A stretch of 64,000 nt of DNA from positions 19,233,844 to 19,297,843 of the forward strand of contig OX637402.1 in NCBI GenBank assembly GCA_951799425.1. Reading direction: 5' to 3'. Of this stretch, positions 1 through 11,485 are shown in pieces; position 1 is the first letter of the stretch, and every line of letters begins with the position of its first letter. The position numbers and the translations under genes were made by a program. Under the pieces are notes generated by a model. That model was not told the origin of the DNA. It did not search any database and saw only the letters and a list, made by a program, of their open reading frames with translations. Origin of the DNA: Ilex aquifolium (Eukaryota > Streptophyta > Magnoliopsida > Aquifoliales > Aquifoliaceae).

Positions 1-590
1 TCTGCGAGTTCGAGAGACGTGTGATCATGGTCCTAAAATAGCTGAGCCTCCCCACGTGAGAGTACTGACGGACACCAGCGACTCCAAGATCCAACCCAGA
101 CGTTCACAATAGCACCTTCTCAATGGTCACGTCCACTAGAAGGTTGAAGTAAACCTGACTCGAATCGAGTTGCTCAAAAACAAAATAATAGATGATGATT
201 GAAAAGTAGACAAAGTATAAAAGAATTGAAGCAAGTAATTGGAATAAGCTGGAGTGTTGATTTCGTTGCTGCTTGCCAAAAGATATCTCCAAGCCATTTA
301 TGTAGTCACTGTGTTAAGTGTTAACGTACACATGATGGCTTTTAATGTCTTTCAATATTTTTTATTTTTTTGTCTTTTTGACCGTTTGGCCTTATACATG
401 TGTAACCTGACTTTTCATTCTTTTTTACTGTTTGCCTTGAATAGCCATAAAACTAATTTTAAGATCAATAACTATTATTCTTGAATATACACACTAAATA
501 GGACCAAAAAATTTGCAACTGAAATTTATAATTTAAACATAATTAAAATAGAAATTCAATAAAAAATTTAAAAACTTAATTTTATTCTTA
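1..590 (-). repeat. LTR-like dispersed repeat, left copy (cut by window edge)
   Basis: This segment is closely related, in the same orientation, to 63285-63843 at the other end of the window. Shared blocks include the stretch around 60-100 (ACTGACGGACACCAGCGACT) and the AT-rich tail ending CTTACA at about 590. Read on the minus strand the repeat begins TGTAAGAATAAAA, and the right copy has a TATA box (CTATATAAAG). A TG start with an internal promoter suggests an LTR, but the 3' end, primer-binding site and internal domains are not visible. In this copy the TATA region is diverged. No coding sequence is supported. Confidence 0.5.
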
Positions 591-668
591 CAATAACCAT
601 TTTTCATTTGAGCTTATCGAGTTTGAATCCCATTACGTGTTTTTTTTTTATGAACACATACAAAAAGA

Positions 669-701
<33 letters not shown>

Positions 702-2640
702 CTTTTGAACATATTTTTTTTATCATATAGTCAATGATGGATCGAAAAAGCGCAAATCGGCCAATCTTTTCATCAAACAGAAAAAAAAAAAAAAAACCAA
801 AAATGGTTGAGCCATCTTTGTCAACTGCAGAACGAACTTAAGCTATACATTAAGCCACGTTCATTCTTTTTTTGGCATTCATTGTGCACCAACCACCCGT
901 TCGATCAATCATTCATTCCCAAACGGTTCTTCTCATTATTTTTGGTAAGGGACAGACTTAAGTATTCAATACTGTACCAAAATTTATAATTTTTTGAGAT
1001 GTAAATTACAACTATAAAATGTATGATCGATACCAAAATACTATGATCAGTCATGAAAATTATAATAAATAATAACTTTCGGTATCATACCAAAATATTC
1101 TTTTGAGTACCGTAGAATTATATATTTGTTAAACATTCTTCTGTCATATATTCTATCAGTGACACTTCAAATTTTTTATTTTTTATTTTGGTAATTTTTG
1201 TGATCTTTCTTATGTCATCAATAACTGTGAGATTCATCATATATCTACACTTTGTCAATTTTTGAGAAATGATTTACTATGGATTTCAATGTTTCTTTGT
1301 TTGTTGGAAGTTTTTTGCTACTTGGTTTACTCATGTTTGGTAGTCTGTCCCTGCCAGCCAGTGCAGCTACCCATTTAAAGGGGGCAAAACTTTTTTTGTT
1401 CGGGTTTTTAATTGGTATTTGACTCGGTATCTTCCGAGACAATATCGTTATACGATATATATAAACCTCGAGTCTCGCATGACTTGGTCGACTTGTCCGA
1501 GTTGTATCTGAGTCAATTTCGAATTGCCGAGTTATCGTCACTAAATTAGTCCATAAGGTTCTCCAACATCGTGACATGACCTAAATCTCTCGTCATATTT
1601 AACGCATGACTTGGTCGACTTGTCCGAATTGTATCCGAGTCAATCTCGAGTTGTCGAGTTATCATCACTAAATTAGTCAATAAAGTTCCGCAACATCGCG
1701 ATATGACCTAAATCTCTCGTCATATTTAACGTTTTCTTTTAGGTCATATTGTCCAATACCACACTGCGATACCACGACTGATATATTTCAGAGCTCTTCA
1801 AGTCAATGACCGATACCATAATCCTAAAGCATTAGTTGGTTGGGGGTGTATGGGGGACCATAACCTTTGAGGTAACACTCCATGACCCCACAATCCACTG
1901 ATTCATGCTAACATGTGAAATGATAGCCCACAACAGTCCCTCACTTAGGAAAATCAGAAGACAAACTAGTACTAAAGAAACCCAAAGCTTCTTAAAAAGC
2001 AAAATGCTACTAGACAAAACTCCATCATACAAAATTGCATTTTTGGGACCCTTTGTTTTGGTGCTTGTAATCACCTAAAAGATCACAACATGACAAGATC
2101 TATGCTTGGAAAAAAAAAACAAAAAGAAATTAAGTCATTGGAAGGATGAGATGAATTTGAGTTTTGGATTTGCTGCATCTAGTTTTTTGGACTCCATAAA
2201 GTGACCAGAAGCAGCTAACATTGTATTGCACTATGAGACAAGAAAACCCACACATCATATCATCCACAGAATAAAAGACATAAAAATAACATAAAGAAAT
2301 ATAACCAACGTTTATTGAAAAAAAGCAACCCCAAAGATTTGGAACCAAAAGCGGTTTTGATTATTGAATAAATTTCTTCGACTTGAGTTGGGTTAAAAGC
2401 ACGGAATGTATTTGCACCATCACCATCTTCAAATAAAGTATTTTCTACGGTACACCATGAATAGCGCATGTTGCCATTTTCTTTATAAAGAGTGATAACA
2501 AAAGAAGCATAATGTACAGTAATTTACATCACTGGAAAAAATCAAAGGAAAATTATAAAGAAAGAAATAACAAGGGAGTGATCAAATTTAATGAATGAAG
2601 TATACGAGGCAAAAGGAAATTTATCTTCATGAGCTTGAGT
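591..2640. other. Intergenic, AT-rich; no gene seen
   Basis: AT-rich sequence with a (TA)n run at about 668-702 and the 127-bp tandem repeat at 1477-1730. The right end, about 2100-2643, probably includes the 3' UTR of the ATL46-like gene transcribed leftwards. None of the short open frames here resembles a protein family I know. Confidence 0.6.
1477..1730. repeat. 127-bp tandem duplication
   Basis: Two head-to-tail copies of about 127 bp (1477-1603 and 1604-1730). Both begin GCATGACTTGGTCGACTTGT and end in CTCTCGTCATATTTAAC. They differ by scattered substitutions. The unit is rich in GAGTT/CGAGT words like those inside the Mutator-like insertion at 18490-19795, so it may be a degraded transposon piece. 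Confidence 0.7.
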
Positions 2641-2643
2641 TCC

Positions 2644-3726
2644 CTATGTTCTCGGCAAACTTACATTGACTGAAGAGTTGATCACTTGGGTGTGTGAAGA
2701 ACTTGGGAATTTACCTTTCTTAGACCACTGCCATATCTTGGAAACAGAAAAGCTTTCATTTTTACTTCCAATCTTAATCTTCTTCCTCTCAGCATCCCCA
2801 TCAATTGAAGAATTCTCATTCTGTCCACTTCTCCCTTTCACAGGCCTCACATCTACACCACCATTTTCCCTAGCTGTAATATTGGACCACATGGCCACTT
2901 GTAGATCTGAATTAGCAACCACATATTGGAATGACCCCATTGAGTAACACCTTCTAGCATCCAGGTTACAGTTGCTAGTCTCTCCCATTTCTCTCTCTCC
3001 TTCACCATCATTTGTGTTTCTTAATTTGCCAAGTCTCACAGAAAACACTCTCTTTTCAATACCAGTTTCATCCTCAGTTGGCCTCCGACCAGAAGAAACA
3101 GAAATGCTTACGTTTTCTGAAGACCCATCTTCCCTTGAATCATCAAAATCAAAAATTGGGTTTTCAATGGACCTTCTACAAAGTGGGCAAGTTGCATTTG
3201 ACAGTAACCATGTGTCTATACAATCAATGTGGAAAGCATGACTACACAAGGGAAGCAATCTCAATTTGTCTTCTTCTGAGAATACACAAAGACAAACAGC
3301 ACAATCAAATGGCTCTTTCAAACCCATTAAATCTTTGTAGAAGAACACAGGTAGAGAATCAATGAAAACTTGATCTAGGCCTAAGTCATGTAGATGGAAG
3401 AGTTGTTGCAGCTGTCTTTGGAAAGCACCAGAGCCAGACATTTCTGGGTATCTATTAGAATGGGGTATTGGTGAGGAAGATCTTTGCTTCATGAGAAGTC
3501 TAATAAGCAAGTGTAGGAGACAACAGACAATAAATATGACACAGAATATTACAATAATGAAAAGAACTGGTGTGCTTAATACATTACCTGAAGGTGGAGA
3601 TTGTGTTAATTCTCTATGGTAAGATGGATGTGGAAGAGGAGAAGAAGAGGAGGGAGACGAGGAGAGGGAAGAACGGATCGAAAGACCACCATCTCTTTGC
3701 TCGTTTTGAGACTGAACCCAAGGCAT
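2644..3726 (-). CDS. ATL46: RING-H2 finger E3 ubiquitin ligase, ATL46-like
   Basis: A single uninterrupted 360-aa frame, normal for intronless ATL genes. After a Ser/Pro-rich N-terminus there is one transmembrane helix (about residues 54-77). The ATL GLD motif is at 116-118. The RING-H2 finger is complete: C142, C145, C161, H163, H166, C169, C180 and C183, with the Pro/Trp features of E2-binding ATLs (W173). The QRQLQQLFHL block before GLD and the NLDARRCxSMGS and SFSVSKIW blocks in the tail identify the ATL46/ATL47 subgroup. The family consists of membrane-anchored E3 ligases that pass ubiquitin from an E2 to target proteins; the substrate cannot be told from sequence. The start is the first ATG in frame and gives the family's usual M-x-W-V N-terminus. 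The upstream leader is unusual (mini-uORFs and tandem copies of the start region). Confidence 0.95.
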   Translation of the reverse strand: MPWVQSQNEQRDGGLSIRSSLSSSPSSSSPLPHPSYHRELTQSPPSGNVLSTPVLFIIVIFCVIFIVCCLLHLLIRLLMKQRSSSPIPHSNRYPEMSGSGAFQRQLQQLFHLHDLGLDQVFIDSLPVFFYKDLMGLKEPFDCAVCLCVFSEEDKLRLLPLCSHAFHIDCIDTWLLSNATCPLCRRSIENPIFDFDDSREDGSSENVSISVSSGRRPTEDETGIEKRVFSVRLGKLRNTNDGEGEREMGETSNCNLDARRCYSMGSFQYVVANSDLQVAMWSNITARENGGVDVRPVKGRSGQNENSSIDGDAERKKIKIGSKNESFSVSKIWQWSKKGKFPSSSHTQVINSSVNVSLPRT

Positions 3727-3727
3727 C

Positions 3728-3742
3728 TTAGCAAATGGTCAT
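3728..3742 (-). promoter_or_regulatory. Mini-uORF 2 (M-T-I-C-stop) one nt before the ATL46 start
   Basis: On the coding strand ATG ACC ATT TGC TAA ends one nucleotide before the ATL46 start codon. If transcribed, it would occupy scanning ribosomes directly before the main AUG. The same short frame recurs in the upstream tandem copies. Whether the transcript starts upstream of it is not known from sequence. Confidence 0.5.
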
Positions 3743-3743
3743 G

Positions 3744-3755
3744 TTAAAACACCAT
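3744..3755 (-). promoter_or_regulatory. Mini-uORF 1 (M-V-F-stop)
   Basis: ATG GTG TTT TAA on the coding strand, separated from mini-uORF 2 by one nucleotide. The leader therefore reads start-stop, start-stop, main start, each step one nucleotide apart. Translation is inferred only. Confidence 0.45.
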
Positions 3756-4000
3756 GGAGAAGAAGAGGAGAGAGAAGAGGAGAGCAGAGGACAGAGAGAA
3801 GAGAGGATCAAAAGATTATCTTTTTGCTTGATTTGAGATTGAACCCAATCCCTCTTTAGCAAATGGTCATGTTAAAACACCATGCACAAGAAGAAGAGAG
3901 AGAGAGAGAGAAGAAGGATTAAAAGACCATCTTTTGAATTGATTTCAGATTGTTTCCAAGGCATCTAGCAAATGGTCATGCTAAAAACACATCACTTTGC

Positions 4001-4994
4001 TCAACTTTTAGATATCAATAACACAATAACTAGTGTAATATTGGGGCAAGCTCAACAAACCATATTCTTATGCTTGCTTTGAGATCAATCCAGCTTATAT
4101 CTTTGAGGTATACACGCAATACGCCCATCTTTTGCTTCAATTTAACAGAACCCAGTTTAGATTAGCAAATAAATAAGATTTGTTAAGGAGTAAATCGCTT
4201 TACTAGGAGATTTGTTGGCATATAATATCACCTTCAACTCTCTGTGACGACATTAAACCCAAGTTGGTAGTGTGTGGAACTGAAAGGGAAGAGAAAGAGT
4301 ATGGAGATGCCAAGATTGCGTAGCTTTACCTATCTCACTCCTCCAATATCTTCTGTTTCTGGAACTCTTTTTTCACTTGTTTGATAGTTTGGTATTTGGA
4401 TAGATAGTGGTGGTTGCTGCAGAAACCCCATACAGGGTAAATTATCTTCTGAAGAGTTTTAACAGCTTTTGGATGGGACAGAGGAGAGAGCACCCGCAGA
4501 GGGTTGGTACCTAGTAGCTTCCAAAGAGCACTGGCCGTCACAAGACCCAAGAAAGCCAAAAAGAACACCCAAGGGCGTTTTCGTCATTTCAGAAACGAGG
4601 CATTGGGCAAAATTAGCAAGGCACCTACTTTTGCAGCTATTCAGAATGAATAATGTTATTTAGATTTAAAAAATTATCATAATTTTTTGATATAATGATA
4701 TTATTTTATTAAAATTATTAGAGGTAGCTCGTATTTAAAAACACGGTCCAATATAAATGAGAAGTGATGAATTGAGAGGGAGAAATTCAGCGTGAATGAT
4801 TTTGAAAAGAATGTTAACAGCAGTTGGATGAAGTTATTTAAGTTTGCTCTGTTATATATTATAGATTATAGATTGAATCAATACAAAATTCTAATATTTA
4901 GTGGGACCTACAATTAATCTAAACACCATAATAAATTAGATCTCAATTCAGAATAGAACATGGTAAACCTTAAAATGCCACTTGTCTGAATTTT
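4001..4994. other. Intergenic, possible ATL46 promoter
   Basis: Upstream of ATL46, with no recognised gene. A minus-strand open frame at 4335-4568 has a short hydrophobic start but no family I recognise and no ATG at its first codon, so it is not called. A (TTATTTAAA)-rich AT stretch lies near 4660-4730. Confidence 0.4.
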
Positions 4995-5212
4995 TTATTT
5001 GAACGGTCAAAGGTCTCTGAACTAAATTATGCGTACTTCAATTAATCTCCTTTTCGGACCGGTCAAAAATAAGTCATCCACGTCGGGGTTAGGGTATTCA
5101 AGAGGGATAAATCCCTCATGACCTAGCCTTAAAGATTGTCAAGATTCGAACTCAAGATGTTTAAATTTATAGCTCGTTTCTATTACTACTTTACTTACCC
5201 ATTGAGGTTAAA
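4995..5212 (-). mobile_element. tRNA-derived SINE, family A, copy 1
   Basis: Minus-strand copy of a SINE found five times in this window. From its 5' end at about 5212 it reads an A-box-like segment (GGGTAAGTAAAGTAGTAATAG), a B-box-like GAGTTCGAATCTT, then a shared body (CGTGGATGAC, GACCGGTC) and an A-rich tail near 5000. The body matches 36170-36392, 36460-36659, 44090-44293 and 58842-59069. No coding capacity. Confidence 0.7.
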
Positions 5213-6290
5213 TTTTTTGTTACAATATAACATGTTGGTTGGTTTATGGCGACCTAAGGATCAAACGTTTGAATCGTAGAAATATCTCGGCTTACGGAGA
5301 TAAGTTTGGTTACATTTAATTTTTTTCAGACCTTATAATAATTACAGTCACATACACTTAACCGACTTTTACAAATTAGTTTTATAAAATAGTATAAATG
5401 TGTTTGGACAGCATACATGGAGACCTTGCTAAGTTCCCCACATATTTAATTGAGCCATGTGTACCATTTGTTAGTGGGAAAACCTCTTATTTTATTACCT
5501 TCAGTTGGGTTTTATTCTCATTAGCTTGCGCTGCAATTTCTTATTCAAGACCAACTCATTGGGTATTGGAGTCTTCACATACACTTCTCTTCTAATCTTT
5601 AAGCAACTCAATTTAAGACAAACGTGTAGACTCTGCTTATCCAACTTTGCCCCCATGAACTTATGGCCTAGAATGAGGTGTCATATTAACATTAGCATAA
5701 AAAATAAAAAAAAAGTCTGATATACAAGATTTTCGTTATTGTGAGATTTGAGTAGAATCAGATATATACAGTCATATCGCGATACAAAAAGATTATTGTT
5801 GCGACATGAAGAGTTATAATAAAACAATCTTACCCCGTGCGAATGATGGCAAAAAACAAATAAGCAAACTAACAACTTTTAATTAGGTTGGTTGTTAGCA
5901 AAAGTCGGTAGCAAATTCAACTATTGAACTCGGAAATTCGTCCACCTTTAAACATGTAGGAAAACACAATATGATCTTTCGTTTATTATCGACAAGGGAC
6001 CCTTTCAAGACATGTCACTTTGGACCTATCCTCTTGATCACTAGATAAATTTCGAATACTTACAATCACTCATTAATCACAAATGTCCGATTAACCTGAG
6101 AAATACTAGCTAAAATTAAACATTGGTCGCCCGAACTTATAGTTCGTGCCATGCGGATTCCACACTACTGGACTACCCATGCATGATAACAACACTATAT
6201 GATGATACTGTCAATTCAAAGATTAACATTTTGATTTTACTTATTTTGGAACTGTTTTCACCTCTAAAATCTTCTTGAATTGTGGACTAA
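5213..6290. other. Intergenic; nothing recognised
   Basis: AT-rich, with no convincing open frame or RNA gene. Confidence 0.5.
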
Positions 6291-6676
6291 GAACATCTCC
6301 AACAGATGCTCTAAATGCCCAAAATAGCTAAAATTTAGCTAATCCAAGCCAAAATTCATCTCCAACAGATGTTGTTCAGATCATGTAAAATGCATTTTTG
6401 CTACAGTGACACTCTAAATATAGTGTCACTGTAGCAATATGTAAACATTTTATATATTAATTTCTCTCTCTTCTTCTATTTTTCTCTCATTCTCTCTCTT
6501 TCTCCCTTTCACTATTCCCAAAAAATATAATACAAAAAGGATGATAAATAATATTTAAAAGGAGTAGTTAAAAATATAGAGAATATGTTGGAGTGTGTAT
6601 TGAAAAAGTGAGTAGTTAAAATAGAAAAAAGTTATTTTTTGGGTAGCTAAAATAGCTACTATTGTTGGAGATGCTC
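6291..6676. mobile_element. Harbinger/Tourist-like MITE
   Basis: Terminal inverted repeats GAACATCTCCAACA at the left and TGTTGGAGATGCTC at the right, flanked on both sides by TAA (6288-6290 and 6677-6679). A 3-bp TAA duplication is typical of PIF/Harbinger elements. The interior is non-coding and holds a small inverted repeat around 6405-6440 (AGTGACACTCTA / TAGTGTCACT). A degraded, opposite-orientation relative lies near 41390-41825. Confidence 0.8.
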
Positions 6677-8136
6677 TAAGAGGCTATTTGGTAAGGGGGT
6701 GTGGGGGCTTGGCAAGATGAGTTTGGGAAAAATAGTCCAAAGTACCCTTCAAATCTCATGTTTGTATGAAAAATTTAGTCTTGGGTTTCCAAACTTGGCC
6801 CGAAGATTAAACTCATGATCATGAGTTTCATCAAACCTAGGGTGGTGGTGGGTTTGGAAAGATGGGTAAGGGATTAAGGATCCAAAAGACAATTGTGCCC
6901 CTTAACATGAGTATGAATTTGATTGATCAAGGGTGAAAGAGTCATTTATATGACAAATAGTTGTTAATAATTATGATATATTCGTAAGTCCTATATATGT
7001 ATTTATTGTATACCAAATATAGGTATGAACCGAATTGAATGTGTAAAATCCATTTTTATAAAGATAAATTTAAGTTTGAAAAAATTTGAAGAAATCAATC
7101 CAAACCCCTCCGCAAAAATCATTCAAACAACCCTAAACGACATTAAACAGAAAAAGACTACTTGAATGCTGGTAGGCCTCACCTCCAGCACATGGACAGT
7201 GGACATTAAATCCAAAGGAGGACACTGGACTAAAACTGAAAAGAGACTACTTGAATGTTTGGGGTCCTCAAGTTCAGTGAATAACATTTGGAACAAATAT
7301 CTACTTTTTCCATTTGAATATCCTTTGGTGTGTTTTTTTTTCGTTATACAGGAAAATCTCATGACATGTTCTCAGCGAGTAAAAATACACTTATATCGCT
7401 CAAGCTCGTGACTCTGAGTAACCTGTGGCGTGTTTGGGTTGAACTAAGACCAACAATTCACTCCTCAACACAACACAAAATTATATGCATCCAGGTCAGA
7501 ATCGAATTTGATAATGTACAAAATATGTTTATGTATCACCTGTCAAATATTTAATGTAATAATTAAGAAGAAGACTGAACGCAAGCAAACATGAATTAAG
7601 TGGTTCAGTTAGAGAAACCTATTTTACTATGAAGGGTTACGGTGACCTGAGTGTTTTATTATTTAAGGAATGTAAAGTGTTCAGATGTGAGAGATACCAC
7701 TCCTTATGTAGATGAAACTTACAATTTATAAACGCTTCATAACATATTGAGACGCCATTCATATAACAGGTAAGATAATTCGGTGGAGGTGGTATCATTC
7801 TCGTAACATGCGAGACAGTTCCGTAAAAATGATGATGTGCACGTCCCACATAAATCTCATCGTGTAATAGTTATGGACCGAGCCACTCAAGATGGCGCGA
7901 CTGACCTGACTCTCTCAAGATGACGCGACTGACTTGACTTCACTTCTTTCATTTTGTGGTGGATTTGACCTATATGCTTGAGGTGGGCTTGGTCCGTAAT
8001 TCTGAACCTGATTCGTATTTTTTAGTTAAACTTGATCTGTAATTCTAAACTAAGTCTCTAAACTGGATCTAATCTTAATCGGGCCTGTCAGAATTCACCC
8101 GTCTTATCCACATAAATAGATGATCTGATAGGATGC
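6677..8136. other. Intergenic; possible old retroelement scraps
   Basis: No gene is supported. Around 7555-7870 the text (GAACGCAAGCAAACATGAAT, GTGGTTCAG) resembles worn LTR-retrotransposon flank of the kind also seen at 33294-33540, but there is no clear boundary. Confidence 0.35.
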
Positions 8137-8750
8137 TTTTTTTTTATCCAAACAAACAGTGTGTATCATTTCATTAAGTAGGAAAGTTTGAGTGACAATC
8201 AATAACAATGAAAGCCTTAAGCTCGGGAGGTGGATACCCAACCCACCCACACTGGAGTGAGTTGTTCATCATAGCAGCAGCCACCCAATGAGCAGCCTTT
8301 TATCTTGGCTCTAGGCTTGTGTAAAAAATAAATTATGTGGATTCTAGAAATACTCCTAATATCTTCCAAAATTGTGCTGACTTCCCATGGTGGGACATTC
8401 TCTGTGGCACTCAGCTTGATAGCATTTAAACAATCACTTACAATTGTAGCATTCATCAGAGCGTTGGCTTCAACCATAAGGCATGCCTGACGGATTGCCT
8501 CTGCTTCAGCATACAGACTTGATGTCGCGAAGAAGGATTTTGCAGCTCCATCCATCAGACCTCCCTTTGAGTTTAAAAAGAGGACAGCACAAGATGCTTC
8601 ATTGGTTTTAAATTTAAATGCTCCGTCACAGCAAATAAAGAGTTCAGGTATCGACTGTTGCATTTCTTCCTTTCTCTCCAGTGGGTTAGGCGAGCTCCTT
8701 TCACTTTGCAAAACCTCCATGCTAATATTACATTTTTGTGTTGCATACAA
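8137..8750 (-). mobile_element. 5'-truncated LINE fragment with RNase H domain
   Basis: The minus strand encodes a decayed RNase H-like domain of plant LINEs: ICCDGAFK (first catalytic Asp), a central YAEAEAIRQ block (the catalytic Glu region) and a later VSDCLNAI block (second Asp). A frameshift near 8290 moves the final AHWVAAAMMN segment to another frame. A poly-A tail appears as the T run at 8137-8144. The rest of the element (endonuclease, reverse transcriptase) is missing, as expected from 5' truncation. No target duplication was found. Confidence 0.75.
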
Positions 8751-9877
8751 AAAGGTCTATACATAAAAATGTAATACTTGGGTAAAAATTCCAGGGTATA
8801 GGTAGAGTTGTACAAACAAATTTTAACACATTTAAGTTTTGGGCAATACTCGGGTCAGGGTCTGTAGTTATTGTGTCTCCACTTGAATGAAACCCAAATC
8901 CGTGAATTTTGGTATCAACCCGAGTTGAACACGAGTTGCATTCAGGAAGAGAAATCAATTTCAACCTGAATTAGTTTGAGTTCAATGCGAATTTAAGAAT
9001 ATAAATGTGGATATTACGTGGGTTCAAAGGTTGGAATTAAATGTGGTAGTTTGAGTTTAGATTGACTCATGCATCACTTGTGTTGAGTCGGAACCAATCA
9101 CTCATCTCACTCGTCTCGTATAAGTTACACTTCTAAAAGAAAACAATGTTGTGTTATTGACGGCAAACAATGTGCACATGTGACAAAAAAATATGCACGA
9201 ACAAAGAGACCTCCTAGTGCTTAACATATCCAAAAATGCCATATTAGAGGCCCAATATGATAAAATTAGCTTGATATAGATCTCATTAAGACCAATTAGC
9301 ATGTAATTGGTACCAATCCTAACCCAAATCTCTTTCTTCTATTTCCACGTTATAGGAGCTCCGAATGCCCATGTCACCTTTTACTAGTGGTTTTACTCTA
9401 CCCTACGGGTAGGAAATATGATTTTCTGTCTTCTTACCTGATACTTTGCGGAAGAATTTTTTTCTTAGCCTACCTTACCCGATCAAGTATGGTATTCTTA
9501 CCCGACTTTCCGGCCAAATTAATCGGGTAGGAAGTCGGATAAGAAATCAGGTGAAATACTTTTGTAGTTATTAATTTTTGAATTATTTTAACAATTCAAT
9601 TAAATAACATTCACTAATTTAACAATACAATAAACCAATAACACTAAAATCTAAAACAATTATAATAAAACACAAGAAAGTATAAACATCAATCCATCAT
9701 AATTGTTACACAAATACAATAACAATTATTTTAAATTTAAATCATATGGTTAGAGAATTAGAGTTTTTAATTTTTATATATATATAAATTAATACGGGTA
9801 GGGTAGGGTAGGAATACGAAAATTAATGGCTATTCCGCATTTCTACCCGATTTAATCGAAAGACTAAAAACTTTTTG
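8751..9877. other. Intergenic; TE-like GGGTAGG-rich segment
   Basis: No gene. Around 9395-9860 the sequence carries opposed TACCC / GGGTA words (CTACCCTACGGGTAGGAAAT at the left, GGGTAGGGTAGGGTAGGAAT at the right), consistent with a worn DNA-transposon derivative. Clear target duplications were not found. Confidence 0.35.
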
Positions 9878-10047
9878 AGCAATGCTATGTATCCCAAATG
9901 TCTAACCCAAATTTTCATCCCAAATCAAGAAAGATCATTGGATCAGTGGGTCCCAGTTAAAAAAGTTGATGGGACCCACTCATCCAATGGTCTCCCTTCA
10001 TTTGTGATGAAAATTTGGGTTAGAGATTTGTGATACATAATATTTTC
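9878..10047. mobile_element. Hairpin MITE (Mutator-like family M), copy 1
   Basis: A roughly 170-bp palindrome: the left arm GCTATGTATCCCAAATGTCT pairs with ATTTGTGATACATAAT at the right, and the middle holds opposed CCCACT / AGTGGG words. It is the same family as 10213-10380 and 43760-43931; the last copy has a 9-bp target duplication. Confidence 0.75.
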
Positions 10048-10212
10048 CTTTGGTATATCCTAGTGGGGCAAAAATAGTGGGTGTAACTGAACACCACGTC
10101 AGCAATGTTAAATGTAAGGGTGTTCAAATTTTTTATTAGCCGTAATTTTCTACACTATCCAACTTTATTGAATGGCTGGTCAAAAAAATCGGATAGGAAT
10201 ACAAAAAAGTTT

Positions 10213-10380
10213 GGAAAATACTATGTATCTTAAATCTCTAACTCAAATTTTCATCCCAAATGAAAGGGAGACCATTGGATGAGTGGGTCCCATCAAATTT
10301 TTTAACTGGCACCCACTGATCCAATGATCTTCCTTGATTTGGGATGAAAATTTGGGTTAGACATTTGTGATACATAGATA
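10213..10380. mobile_element. Hairpin MITE (family M), copy 2
   Basis: Second copy, 165 bp downstream of copy 1, with arms GGAAAATACTATGTATC and GATACATAGATACC. The internal order of the opposed CCCACT words is swapped relative to copy 1, as expected if the nearly symmetrical element sits in the other orientation. Confidence 0.75.
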
Positions 10381-11356
10381 CCAAAAGAGAGATCAGGGGG
10401 AACTAATACATTCCAATCAAAAGAAAGCCCATTGGGTAAAAGCTACACCAAGACTTTTAAAGTTTCCGGAACCAGCGATGGCAGCCCAAGTAGAACAGTC
10501 CATTCTGACCACGAAATGGCCATATAAGGTGGTCTAAACAGGGGTGGGCCGATGCGGCCTCTGTCCCCAAAGTATGAAACTTAGTTCGTGCACTGCTCAA
10601 CCCAACATCCAAGCCCACTATATTCAAAATTCCCATGCTAAGCATTTGACATTTGAGAAAGTCGAGTTGAATTTATAATTCCACCCTTGTGCACTCTATT
10701 TTCCTTGAAGGTATCACATAGCTTGACCGGCAGCAATGGATCTAAGCCATCGGCGAAGGCGATGATTGCCTCGAAGTAAAAGTTTAAGTAAAAATTTTGG
10801 GTGAGATTGTATAGTGAATTACAATCATACATACTTCACACCCCTCTCTCGTGCAACCCATTTTTTTTCGATATCAAAATTGTCCCTTTTAAAACTCATC
10901 CAAAGATTAACCTTCCCTAGATTTAATTTCCGGATTTTTTTTGTCCAAAAAAAAATAAAAAGAGGAAAAAAGCTTAGTGGGTTCTGTATGAATTGTCATT
11001 ATAATAGGGAAACCCATATTATTTAGCTCAATTGGGCTTCTGGGATACTTAAATGGGCTCAATTGGAAAAGATTTCTTAAAGTTGAGTCCAAGATCAAAA
11101 GCAAGAGGCCCAAAGAAACAAACTCAGACAACGTGCAAGGCCCATCTCGTGATCCCTACGCCAAGTCAGCGCGCTTCAACCCTCCAATCTGTAAGTTAAT
11201 CTAAGTTAACCCGTTACAACGGTGTTCTTTTAATACAGACTAATCAGAACATAACACGTACACCAAAGTGAGAAATTCATATTTAAATAATTAAAAAATT
11301 GGAAGTAAATATAAAACCCTATAAACCTGCTTGTCCGTGAAGACCTCAACTGACGC
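10381..11356. other. Intergenic and threonyl-tRNA synthetase promoter
   Basis: No gene is seen. A TATA-like TATAAAA at 11310-11316 lies about 40 bp before the first ATG of the synthetase gene. If used, it gives a very short leader before that ATG. Confidence 0.4.
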
Positions 11357-11485
11357 ATGCTATGTTCCCAAGCCTGGTGGCGATATTCGTTTCATCTCCG
11401 CCGTCTTCCGCCATATAAAGCCTCCCTCCGCCACTTCTCTTCTCCGCCACCGCCACCACCACCACCACCACCACCAACAGCCATG
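11357..11485 (+). promoter_or_regulatory. Alternative start codons predicting mitochondrial and cytosolic forms
   Basis: The ATG at 11357 has a weak context (ACGCATGC). It opens a 42-residue extension that is Arg-rich, has no acidic residue and looks amphipathic, followed by 11 prolines. This is a plausible mitochondrial presequence. The ATG at 11483 has a strong context (CAGCCATGGG) and opens the normal cytosolic protein. Leaky scanning would make both. Two in-frame starts are the described mechanism for dual targeting of plant threonyl-tRNA synthetase. The poly-Pro tract is encoded by a CCN microsatellite. Confidence 0.75.

Larger units (their letters stand above)
3660..4000 (-). repeat. 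Three tandem copies of the ATL46 start region
   Basis: A block of about 110-130 bp occurs three times. Each has a GA-rich stretch, then the codons around the ATL46 start, then CTAGCAAATGGTCATG-like sequence. The copy overlapping the gene is 3660-3770. The next, about 3790-3890, has lost the start codon (ATG to ATT). The outermost, about 3905-4000, keeps an ATG at 3962-3964 followed by a diverged N-terminal coding sequence. This is a local duplication of the gene's own 5' end into its leader or promoter. Confidence 0.75.
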
